DNA from: Strigamia acuminata | Taxonomy: Eukaryota > Arthropoda > Chilopoda > Geophilomorpha > Linotaeniidae | Assembly (NCBI GenBank): GCA_949358305.1 | Contig: CASHSZ010000062.1 | Coordinates: 1-25,000 of the forward strand | Reading direction: 5' to 3' | Length of the DNA stretch: 25,000 nt | Shown here: one piece after another, positions 10,335-19,327 of the stretch | How the letters are laid out: every line of letters starts with the position of its first letter | Position numbering within the stretch: the first letter of the stretch is position 1 | Notes under the pieces: model-generated | Databases searched by the model: none | What the model was told of the DNA's origin: nothing | What the model saw: the letters and a program-made list of their open reading frames with translations, nothing else | Translations under genes and position numbers: made by a program

Positions 10335-10959
10335 GACGATTAAAATTTTAATTCTCCAGTCGTGGCACCGACTTTGCGGTTCGTGCTTTAACCGTTAATT
10401 AGGTTATCTTCGTTGTGGCAGATTCGAATAAAAGTTTTACAAAATAATCGTCGTTTTACATTTTTAAATCATTTCCCAGGGACCGTGTACCGTCGCAGTC
10501 GATGCGAGTCCCGGTCATCGCATCCGATAGACATTGCGGACGTTTTTCAGATCGAGACTGGAGTACCTGTTGAGTACCAAATGGCCGGTCGGTCGTTGGT
10601 GTGGTTCCGTCTCCTAAAATGTTCGTCGCCATTTTCTGTTGGTCGAGTCGCCTACCATCCAATGGTCGGTCGGTGGGTCTCGGTCTCAGACTGGCCTTCG
10701 GGCCGGTCAAAATAACAAATAAATGAATAAATCGGAAATAGAACGTCCCCGTCCCGGCCAGAATAGGGGCAGGTGGTGTCGTTGAGCGGCGTCAGCGGCA
10801 GCGACAGCCCGGACGAATCGCCCCGAAAATAAGGTCCTGCGCTGGCATCCGTTTGTTCGTTCAAACCTCGCAGCGCTCGTGCGGTCGCGTGCATTCTACT
10901 CGTGTCCGACGTGGCGATCGGTACGGAGTAAAAAAAAAAAAGATCATCAGAGAAAGGAA
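10335..10959 (+). repeat. Array unit 6 (type 2 core, own sequence)
   Basis: The core (about 10560-10680) again differs from its neighbours. The stem-loop is at 10689-10708. The 3' block and A-run match unit 5 closely. Confidence 0.8.
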
Positions 10960-11554
10960 GACGATTAAAATTTTAATTCTCCGGTCGTGGCACCGACTTT
11001 GCGGTTCGTACTTTAACCGTTAATTAGGTTATCTTCGTCGTAATTCGTTGGAATAAAAATTTTATAGAAAATGAGCCGTTTCGTATTTTATTTTCATCTT
11101 CCGGGGGTCTCGCGCCGTCGTTGTGGACGGGAGTCTTCCCGAACACGTTCGATGGGTTTTGCCAACACTTTCAGATCGAACTCGGGACTCGGGCCCGCCG
11201 CTCGGTCGAGCGGCGCACAGTACCCGCCGAGCGGCGCGGTATCCGATATAAAAGGACCCTTGCTTCGCCACGGTCTCAGACTGGCCTTCGGGCCGGTCAA
11301 AATAATAAATAAATAAATAAATAAATAAGTCCGAAAATGGAACGTATCCGTCCCGACGAATAGATGCGGTTGGGGTCGTTGAGCGACAGCGGCGGCAGCG
11401 GCAGCCCCGACGACTCGCCCCGAAAATAAGCTCCCTTACCGGCATTCCTTCGACCGTCTAAACCTCGCAGCATGCGTGCGGTCGCGTGCATTCTACTCGT
11501 GTCCGATGTGGCGATCGGTACGAGGTAAAAAAAAATATCACACGAAAAAAGAAA
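10960..11554 (+). repeat. Array unit 7 (type 1 core)
   Basis: The unit is nearly identical to unit 8 from about 11057 to 11242, then differs for about 30 bases just before the GGTCTC box. The core hairpin is at 11196-11215 and the UUCG stem-loop at 11279-11298. Confidence 0.8.
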
Positions 11555-11918
11555 GACGATTAAAATTTTAATTCTTCGGTCGTGGGACCGACTTTGCGGT
11601 CCGTGCTTTAACCGATAATTAGGTTATCTTCGTCGTAATTCGTTAGAATAAAAATTTTATAGAAAATGAGCCGTTTCGTATTTTATTTTCATCTTCCGGG
11701 GGTCTCGCGCCGTCGTTGTGGACGGGAGTCTTCCCGAACACGTTCGATGGGTTTTGCCAACACTTTCAGATCGAACTCGGGACTCGGGCCCGCCGCTCGG
11801 TCGAGCGGCGCACAGTACCCGCCGAGCGGCGCGGTATTCGATACCCGTCTTTGTAAAAGCAGCCGTGCTTTTTCGGTCTCAGACTGGCCTTCGGGCCGGT
11901 CAAAATAATAAATAAATA
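11555..11918 (+). repeat. Array unit 8 (truncated after the TAAA tract)
   Basis: The 5' block, type 1 core and stem-loop (11882-11901) are present. The 3' block is missing: sequence diverges soon after the short (ATAA)n tail, so the array ends at the end of the putative transcript-like half. Confidence 0.8.
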
Positions 11919-13156
11919 AGTCGAGAATGGGCCACCGCCGGCCGGTGGGGCCAATCGTCGCGGGTGGGCGGGGCAGGCAGCCAACCGTCCACCGATCGAT
12001 CGATCGATTGATTGATCGACCGACCAATCAATCGGTTTTCAGATTTCGGGTTTTCACGGGTCCCAGGTTTTTCAGGTTTTTCAGATTTTTCAGATTTCAG
12101 ATTTCAGATTTCAGATTTCAGATTTCACATCGAATAATGTACGGAGTCTCTTCGGTGCCATTCTCATTTTGACCGTTAAGGACAGACAGACTGCTCCTCG
12201 ACCAGGACCGACTAATGCGACAACTAGACCCGTCGCTCGTCGCGCGAGCCCGCCTCATTTTTTTCGCTCGTTTATTCACGCTTAGTTTTAAGAAAAATTT
12301 TCAAATTTTACAAATGTACACGAATAAAAAGACCGTTTACTTTTCGCTCCAATTGTTTATTCTTTATACGCCTTTACAACTCACTCTTACGAGAAGATAA
12401 ATAGAAAACGAGAAAATATAATCGATCGACCACGCCGTCGGCGCCTAACCCGAACCCGTAGTCCCCGCTTCGTTCTTCTCCTCCCCCGTCCACGGGACGG
12501 GCCGAACACCGAACACCGAGCGCCGAGCGCTGCGCGGGCACCTGGTGGCGCAACCGGGCAACATGACGCGGCACGATTCAAAACGCCGATCATTTATTCG
12601 TTTCATTTTATTTTGTTTCGTTTCGTTTCATTTTATTGTTTCACTTTGTTTTATTTTGTTTCATTTTTTCTTTTTAATTCGCATCGCCGAGCGTCGCGTC
12701 GCAGCGCCGTGACATCGAGGTGAACAGCGGATCAAGCTTTTCCCCGCCATTGTTGTGCCCTTCTCCTTCTTCGCGACGCACACGCGTACATATATCGGTT
12801 CGTTGGACTCCGTAGAGTGGGAAAAACAAACAAACAAACAAACAAAAAAAAAACGAACAAACGAGTAAGTAAGGCTATCCAATCGCATTATTTCTTAAAA
12901 AAAAAAAACAAACAAACGAGAGAAGAAACGGAGCGGGCGAATAAAAACGGCGTGCCATGCGGGACAGCGTGCGTGAGCACGGAGGAGGGGGGAAACCCCG
13001 TCGATATCAAGCGACTAGATTCAACGTTGGTTTTGTGGTTACTACTCGCGGCGCTATTATTTGTCCGTCCGTTCGTCCGTTAATCGGTCTAACGAATTAA
13101 CCAATTAATTGATTAAACGACCAATTCGTTTATAAGTAGGCGATTGATTGACGAAA
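11919..13156. other. Intergenic: simple repeats, no supported gene
   Basis: The stretch holds (GATC)/(GATT) repeats at about 11990-12020, tandem TTTCAG motifs at about 12060-12127, T/G-rich tracts at 12600-12675, and (AAAC)n runs at 12820-12915. A plus-strand open frame ending at 13083 has a hydrophobic stretch (TLVLWLLLAALLFV) but no other support. The 5' untranslated region and promoter of the gene starting at 13157 presumably lie here, without recognisable elements. Confidence 0.5.
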
Positions 13157-14458
13157 ATGGACGACGAGCAACGAGGAGTGGGCGAAGAACGGACGGGAGT
13201 GAACCCCGAGGGCGGAGGTGTCACGGAGACCCACGCGGAAACGGGCGCCGAGGAGGTGGTGCACGTTTTGTCGTCGCCGTACGGAACAGCGGGAACCGAG
13301 AGCGCGGACCCGGGCGCCAGCCAGTCGTTTCCGAGCACGTTGTCCGGATTGGAAGGTGTGCGCAAACCCCGTCCAATGTAAGTACCACGGCGCGACCGAG
13401 TTCGTGCGGGATACCATTTACATTTGTTTTCGTTTTTCGATAGACGACTCGACAGCGACAACGACGACGACAACGACAATGGCAATGGCAACAACGGCGG
13501 TGGCGGCGACAACGGCAACGGCGGCAACGAAGCCAACGACGGCAACAGCGGCGGTGACGGGGCAACGGGGCGCGAGGTCGAAGCCATGCAAGCCAAGATC
13601 AACACCCTGGAAGTTGAACTGGAAGAATTGAGGTCGAACCTCGCCAACCACGGCGAAAGACTGGGGGCTCTCGAGGCGATGCTCCCAGTCCCTCCCAGCG
13701 GGTCGCAGTCGCAACAAACAGACTTTGGCTCCTACGACTCTGCGAAGGTGAGCAACGGCGCCCGCCCGTGTCGTCGATTCACTCGTTTTTTCTTCTTCTT
13801 CTTCTTCTTCTTCTCCTTCGTTCAGGACAAGCCCGTTCGCAGCAGGGCGGGGATGTGTTGGCTGTGCCGCAGGAAACGCGCGAACTACGCCTACGCCTAC
13901 GACGACGACGACGGCGACGGCGACGACGACGACGATGGCGGCGGATGGAAACCGGCTGGCCCACTCAGGGACATTGGCGATCACTGGCGGAGTGTGCACA
14001 CCGTGGCCAAAGACTTTGAGGCGGCCAGGAAATTGCTGCGCGGCCACATCGGCACATTCGACGGCTTTTGCCAGGTACGTATGTGTTTCCTCGCGCGGTC
14101 GCTCGGTGTCGTCGCTGAACAAATCGTATGTTTTTTTTTTTTTGTTTTTTTACCCGACAGGAACTGTTTTCGACGACGGAGCACGCGCCCGACTGCCCTT
14201 TGTGCGACACGCAGCCGGATGACCTGAGGCAACATCTTTGGACGAAACATAAATTTTACGTACCGATCGCGACGATAAGGTCGAGCATCGACCAAAGGGG
14301 GTGCGACGAACCGAAACTACCGGCGCCGAAACGCCCGGCGCCGCAACGTGTCTCGGATCAACCGAAACGACGAAAGGGCGAGGCAGAAAAGAAGGTGAAA
14401 GAAAAACGTTTCGGTTTATTCGTTCGTCCATTGATTATTTTAATTTTTTATTCACTCA

Positions 14459-14497
<39 letters not shown>

Positions 14498-16046
14498 ACA
14501 CACACACACAGGTAGTCATCCCAGTAGAACAAAGCTACTTGGACCTGATGAAGGAAGGGTACACGAAGTGGATGTCGAACGTGCGTGACTGACTCGCGTC
14601 GAGGACTCGATCAATCTATCGATCGAATTGACTCGTTCGTTTTCTTTTTCAGGAAGCCATCGACATGGTGCAACAACGCCCGGTGCTGGATCTCCTCTTC
14701 GGAAAGGACAAAGTCAGGGGCTTGTTTTCCATGCCCGCTTCTTTCCCTTCCCCGCGTCCCTCTCCTCTCGCTGGTACCTTTCGCATTGCCCCCGCTGCTG
14801 CAACTGCTCTTCGCACCGCCGAACAACAAGCCAAATCCGCCGCCGAGCAACGCGCCAAATCCGCCGCCGAGCAACGCGCCAAATCCGCCGCCGAGCAACG
14901 CGCCAAATCCGCCGCCGAGCAACGCGCCAAATCCGCCGCCGAGCAACGCGCCAAATCCGCCGCCGAGCAACGCGCCAAATCCGCCGCCGAGCAACGCGCC
15001 AAATCCGCCGCCGAGCAACGTGCCAAACCCACCACCGAGCAACGCGCCAAATCTACTGTTGTTGCCGCTAAACACGCCGGATCCATTAAACGTGCAGACG
15101 ACAATAGCAACAGCAGCAGCAGCAGCGGCGGCGACGACGACGGCGCCGAGGACAGTGGTGCCGACCTCTTCACCGGCGCCCGCCCCGATCGTGGTGCCGG
15201 TGCCGGTGCCACCAGCAAGTCCCGAGAATACGACGTCGACCTCTCGCGCGATCCCATCACCGTACGCGGCTTCACTTTCGTGCGTAGTCGGGTACCCGGC
15301 ATCCCGCTCGTCCGCGACGACGACGATGATGAGGAACGCGCTCGCCGCGAAGTCCGCAAGAAGAACCGCGCGAAGGTAGAGTGCGAAGGCCAAATGATCC
15401 GCGCACAGAGTCGCGAGATACAGCGTCGGCGAGAAAGTGAGTTCGAACTCGAACACGCCGAACACGAGCCCTCGCCCGGGCACAGTCGCGGCACCGGGTC
15501 GCGGTCGCGGTCGCGGTCGCGGTCGCAATCGCGGTCGCAGTCGCAGTCGCGGTCGCAGTCGCAGTCGCGGTCGCGGTCGCGATCGCAGTCGCGGTCGCGG
15601 TCGCAGTCGAAGGAGTCGCGATCGAAGGAGTCGCGATCGAAGGAGTCGCAGTCGCAGTCGTGGTCGCAGTCGCGGTCATCTTCTTCGCGGCCGTTTTCGC
15701 AACCGTTCAAGGTAAGAAACGAAAAATCTCGTCCCGTATTGTCTCGTTTTTCTTTCTTTCTTTCTTTCTTTCTTTCTCGTATCCGTTCACAAATTCGCTC
15801 GTTTCAAATTTCAGACGTCCCTGTATCGCCACGATCGGAGTGGTGCCGCTGGCTCCAAGGCAACCGGTTGCGACAGTATCTACTGTCTCGGGGTGGCCGA
15901 CCCGCGGATCAAATGCTCCGAGTGTTTATGCTCGGTGCACGAAGAGTGCGTGGGGCGGCCGTGGACCAAACGACTCGGCCGAAGCGAAGGTTTTGTCTGC
16001 AGCGGTTGTCGCGACGAACCCCTCTGCTCCAAACTGCGGTAGTTTA

Positions 16047-16101
<55 letters not shown>

Positions 16102-16652
16102 GTGGTGTTGATCGTTTTTCGTTCGTCGAACTAATCCCGAATTTCTCTCGCAGGTGCTCCGTCTACACGACCAAAGAGGGCCTGGCCCGCAAAGAGCACG
16201 CTTGCTACCGGCACATCGCGAATGTCCTCCGAGGCGAGTCGGCGAGTTGGCGGATGAGCGCGTTTAAAAGGACCACCGACGCGCGAGAAGACCTGGTGAC
16301 GGACCAACACGAGGCGTTGATCAGAGACAAGGCGGTGGTACGGGTTAACGAATTGTTCTCTCGTTCGTTCGTTCGCTCGTTTAAATTTCCATCCACGTTT
16401 CAGAGTCGATGGCTGGTTCGCAAGATCGAGGGTCTCTACGAAGCGGAGGTCAGTTTGCTTCCACCGAAAGGCATTCCCCGCATGCCGCCGGATCGTCTCG
16501 CGACGATAGTGCCCAAGGTCTTGGTCCCGGAGTACATGGTCCGGTTGATCGCGGCAACGGAGGATATCGACCGGGACCACGCGGAGTTTCTATTGGAATA
16601 CTGTGACCGTCCGCCGTATGCACTCGACGACCGGAGCTTTGAGTCGGTGTGA
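13157..16652 (+). CDS. Multidomain zinc-finger/PHD-finger protein with RS-rich region (9 exons)
   Basis: Exons are 13157-13377, 13444-13747, 13826-14074, 14161-14394, 14512-14580, 14653-15711, 15815-16038, 16154-16337 and 16404-16652, and frame is kept throughout (930 residues). In order: an acidic N-terminus; an Asn/Asp/Gly-rich stretch; a coiled coil (about 117-154); a C-x2-C-x38-H-x4-H finger interrupted by an acidic loop (186-233); a short C-x2-C-x9-H-x4-H finger (270-288) and PKRRK; ten copies of an EQRAKSAA-type octapeptide; an acidic patch; and an RS-rich region. A PHD finger follows (about 731-777, C-x4-C-x9-C-x2-C-x4-H-x2-C-x16-C-x2-C), then a C-x4-C-x13-H-x4-H motif and a helical C-terminus. 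PHD fingers usually read histone tails, so a chromatin role is inferred. ATG 13157 follows GACGAAA; an upstream coding exon is not excluded. The exact family is not recognised. Confidence 0.75.
14818..15057 (+). repeat. 24-base tandem repeat inside the PHD-finger gene
   Basis: About ten copies of a 24-base unit (GCCGAGCAACGCGCCAAATC core) encode the octapeptide EQRAKSAA in the frame fixed by splicing. Inner copies are identical and edge copies vary. Because 24 is divisible by three and the unit has no stop in most frames, long shadow frames appear on both strands. Confidence 0.9.
15498..15690 (+). repeat. GGTCGC/CAGTCG hexamer repeat encoding an RS-rich domain
   Basis: Hexamers of the type CGGTCG and CAGTCG alternate and encode mixed Arg-Ser and Gln-Ser dipeptides, then three KESRS-type units. 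RS-rich domains are typical of splicing-associated and nuclear-speckle proteins; here it is a composition-based inference. Confidence 0.8.
16053..16100 (+). repeat. T48 homopolymer in an intron
   Basis: Forty-eight consecutive T lie in the intron between the PHD exon and the following exon of the gene at 13157-16652. The length may be imprecise in any assembly. Confidence 0.85.
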
Positions 16653-16661
16653 GCGAGCGAG

Positions 16662-16774
16662 CGACCGACCGACTTAGAACGACCGACCGACCGACCGACT
16701 TAGAACGAACGACCGACCAACCGACTTAGAACGACCGACCGACCGATTGACCGACCGACCGACCGACTTAGAAT
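16662..16774 (+). repeat. (GACC)n-GACTTAGAA minisatellite in the 3' UTR
   Basis: Runs of GACC are punctuated by GACTTAGAA at 16671, 16697, 16723 and 16765. The repeat starts within about ten bases of the stop codon at 16652, so it should be part of the 3' untranslated region. Confidence 0.8.
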
Positions 16775-16856
16775 GACGCGAGCTGGACAGGCAGACAGCG
16801 AGCGAGCGAGGTTGACAACCGAACGCGCGAGCGACATCGACGACGTCGTCCGCGAC

Positions 16857-16870
16857 CTATTTATTTTTTT

Positions 16871-16937
<67 letters not shown>

Positions 16938-17063
16938 TTTTTCTCCATTCGTTCATTCATTCGTTCACCCATTCATTTATTTATTTGTTTATGTATACAT
17001 ACATACATATACACGTGTATATATATACATTTTGTTGTTGTGTTATCTGCTCTCTCGAATAAA
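16857..17063 (+). repeat. TTTA microsatellite and probable polyadenylation signal
   Basis: A (TTTA)n tract spans about 16857-16942, then CATT and TATA-type repeats. AATAAA at 17058-17063 is the best candidate poly(A) signal for the gene ending at 16652. Confidence 0.55.
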
Positions 17064-17165
17064 TCAGCGAGTAAACCACACGCCTCGCCTCTCTCTCTTC
17101 ATTTCTTCTCAAAAACGTTCAAATCAACCTACGAGGTTGAAACAAACAAAAAAGAAAGAAACCCG

Positions 17166-17250
17166 AAGTAAAGTAAAGTAAAGTAAAGTAAAGTAAAGTA
17201 AAGTAAAGTAAAGTAAAGTAGAGTAGAGTAGAGTAGAGTAGAGTAAAATA
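17166..17250 (+). repeat. (AAAGT)n microsatellite grading into (AGAGT)n
   Basis: Tandem AAAGT pentamers run to about 17220 and change to GAGTA pentamers up to about 17245, directly before the first SINE-like copy. Confidence 0.85.
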
Positions 17251-17610
17251 GAGCACTCGAACCGAAAGCGACGAAATTCCAGACGACCACGAAGACGCTT
17301 TATCTTCGGCCCCGGGTGGCCGAGCGGGCAGGGCGACCTGCCGCACGGAGCTGGTGACCGAAGGTTCGCGTCCCGCTCCCGCCGACTTTTCGTTTCACTG
17401 ATCTTCTGGACAATCCTACTTCTATGATTTCTTACAAATGAGTACTTTACTTTATGAACGAATTCTCATGAATACTACTCTCTCGCAAGACCCGCGGGAG
17501 GGGGGGTCGAAGGTATCGGCCCTTCTTTATTTTATTTTATTTTATTTTATTTTATTTTATTTTATTTTATTTGATTTGATTTGATTTGATTTGATTTGAT
17601 TTGATTTCAT
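17251..17610 (+). mobile_element. tRNA-derived SINE-like element, copy A
   Basis: A ~55-base leader (GCGACGAAATTCC, GCTTTATCTTCGGCC) precedes a tRNA-like head. The Pol III A box TGGCCGAGCGGG is at 17317-17328 and a B-box match GGTTCGCGTCC at 17363-17373. TTTT at 17387 could terminate Pol III, so the full unit may need read-through. After about 85 variable bases comes a conserved 3' domain (17480-17523). It has one hairpin, CTCTCGC/GCGGGAG, and a second, GGGTCGA/TCGGCCC, then a (TTTTA)n tail. The cloverleaf is poor, so a working tRNA gene is unlikely. Confidence 0.7.
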
Positions 17611-17684
17611 TTTATTTTATTTCATTCTTTTTGTTTTTATCCACCCATCTACCTATCAATCTATCCATTTATTCGTTTATCTAT

Positions 17685-17715
<31 letters not shown>

Positions 17716-17732
17716 CCGAAGTGAAACAAACA

Positions 17733-18030
17733 TTCGAATCGGAAGCGACGAAATCCTAGACGACCACGAAAACGCTTTATCTTCGGCCCCGAGTGGCCGA
17801 GCGGGCAGGGCGACCTGCCGCACGGAGCTGGTGACCGAGGGTTCGCGTCCCGCTCTCCCCCGACTTTTCGTTGACAACATTGAATGATTGATTTGTATTA
17901 GTTGGTTTATTATACTGTGACAAGTTCTTGAAAATACTACTCTTCCGCAAGACTCGCGGGAGGGGGGGTCGAAGGTATCGGCCCTTCTTTATTTTATTTC
18001 ATTTTATTTTATTCTATTTTTAATTTTATT
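17733..18030 (+). mobile_element. tRNA-derived SINE-like element, copy B
   Basis: The organisation matches copy A: A box 17794-17805, B box 17840-17850, TTTT at 17865, 3' hairpin domain about 17939-17984, T/A-rich tail. It follows the tail of copy A in the same orientation. Confidence 0.7.
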
Positions 18031-18179
18031 TCCACCTACCTATCTACCCGTCTGTTTATTTATTTGTTTATTTATTTGTTTATTTATTTATTTATTTATT
18101 TATTTATTTCTTTCTTTCTTTCTTTTTTCTTCCTTTCGTCTCTTTTCCTCTCGTTCGTTCGGCCAAAATGAAACGAATA

Positions 18180-18500
18180 CTCGAATCGGAAGCGACGAAA
18201 TTCTAGACGACCACGAGGACGCTTTATCTTCGGCCCCGGGTGGCCGAGCGAGTAGAGTGACCTACCGCACGGAGCTGGTGACCGAGAGTTCGAGTCCCGC
18301 TCTCCCGACTTTCCGTTTCTCCGAAATTATTCGGTAGCATCTCTTTCTTTCTTCGTAATTACTCGTTATCGTACTAGTGGTTTATTAATACATTCTCATG
18401 GGCAATACTCTCCCGCAAGACCCGCGGGAGGGGGGGTCGAAGGTATCGGCCCTTCTTTATTTTTATTCAATTTATTTATATTTTTATTTTTTTTTTTTTA
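18180..18500 (+). mobile_element. tRNA-derived SINE-like element, copy C
   Basis: The A box at 18241-18252 has one mismatch (GAG for GGG at its end), and the B box at 18287-18297 begins AGTTCGAGTCC. Only TTT follows the head. The 3' domain is at 18410-18463 with a fully paired CTCCCGC/GCGGGAG stem. Confidence 0.7.
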
Positions 18501-18606
18501 TTTAATTTCCACGTGTCCATTTACCCATCTACCTATCTATTTATCTATCTATTTATTTATTCGTTTATTCGTTCGTGTCTGTCTTTCTTCCGTTCATTCG
18601 ACCAAA

Positions 18607-18895
18607 GTGAAGTAAATTGGAACCGACACGATTCTAGGCGACTACGAGGGCGTTTTATCTTCGGGCCCGGGTGGCCGAGCGGGCAGAGCTACCTGCCGCA
18701 CGGAGACGTGGACCGAAGGTTCGAGTCCCGCTCCCGCCGACTTTTCGTTTCACCGATGATACAAACGATTCTTTCTTTCTTTCTTCCATGATTTGAAACT
18801 TACGAATGATTGATGTGATGTAGAATACTACCCTCCCGCAAGACCCGCGGGAGGGGGGGTCGAAGGTATCGGCCCTTCTTTATTTTATTCGACCT
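18607..18895 (+). mobile_element. tRNA-derived SINE-like element, copy D
   Basis: A box 18672-18683, B box GGTTCGAGTCC at 18718-18728, TTTT at 18742, 3' domain 18833-18883, then T-rich tail. The middle of the tRNA-like head (GAGACGTGGACC) differs from the other copies. Confidence 0.7.
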
Positions 18896-19327
18896 CCCTC
18901 CTCTCGTTCTTTTATTTTATTTCATTCCACTTTTTTATTTTATTTTTTTTTTTTTTACTTATTTCTTTCCATTCTTCTCTCTTTTTATTCATTCATTCGT
19001 TCATTCATTCATTTATTTGGTTCGTTTTGTTTTTATAAATCCAGTCCGCGTCGTCAGGTGCCGCTCTACGGAGTTTGCGCCGCAGCAAAACAACACCCAT
19101 CCCTACCTTTGACCCCGCTCGACGGCGTCATTCAATCCGCACGCACCATCGTCGAAAAAGAAAGAAAAAGAAACGAGAAACGAGAAATAAACCAATAAAG
19201 AAAGACGAGCCGACCGACCAACTTTCCCGGTTCGTGTTTGTTTATTAATTTTTTATTAATCAATTAATTGATTAATTGATTGGTTGGCTAAACGACCGTT
19301 TCGTCCGTTCGTTCGTTCGTTTAAGCC
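18896..19327 (+). other. Region before the transposase gene; possible small exon
   Basis: T-rich microsatellites are followed by an acceptor-like TATAAATCCAG near 19045, after which a frame stays open for about 65 codons to a TAA near 19246 (basic: HHRRKRKKKR). AATAAA motifs lie at about 19186-19197. This could be a terminal exon of an unseen plus-strand gene or leader sequence of the transposase gene. (ATTG)-type repeats follow at 19258-19290. No firm call is made. Confidence 0.25.

Larger units (their letters stand above)
7170..11918 (+). repeat. Tandem array of eight ~600-670-base structured units
   Basis: Eight head-to-tail units share the same order. First comes a 5' block (GATTAAAATTTTAATTCTCC, then GGTTATCTTCGTCG). 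It is followed by ATTTTATTTTCATCTTCC and GGGGGTCTCGCGCCGTCG, a variable core, and the box GGTCTCAGACTGGCC with a UUCG stem-loop. A (TAAA)n tract comes next, then a 3' block (CCCCGAAAATAAG, AACCTCGCAG, GTCGCGTGCATTCTACTCG), then A-rich sequence. Start-to-start distances are 663, 598, 654, 669, 625 and 595. Hairpins and a microsatellite tail suggest a retroposon-like or non-coding RNA unit multiplied by tandem duplication. Open frames in it are broken by small indels between units, so I do not think it codes for protein. It could also be an ordinary satellite with chance structure. Confidence 0.85.

Noticed and set aside
7504-11491. Recurring minus-strand open frames starting MHATARA in the tandem array
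   Set aside because: The frame changes between units because of 2-base indels and ends at different places, so protein coding is not conserved.
7170-11918. CRISPR-like array (conserved repeats with variable segments)
   Set aside because: Units are about 600 bases, variable parts differ greatly in length, no cas genes are present and the setting is eukaryotic.
12817-13083. Small plus-strand frame with a hydrophobic C-terminal segment
   Set aside because: The N-terminal half is a translation of AAAC/AAAT repeats and nothing else supports translation.
14611-15710. Long minus-strand open frames (305 and 353 residues) opposite the PHD-finger gene
   Set aside because: They arise from the 24-base repeat and hexamer repeats, which lack stops in most frames. 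The plus-strand model has consistent splice sites and recognisable domains.
17310-17390. Functional tRNA genes at the six A-box/B-box sites
   Set aside because: No convincing anticodon stem or acceptor stem could be folded, and each is embedded in a longer repeated unit with its own 3' domain and tail.
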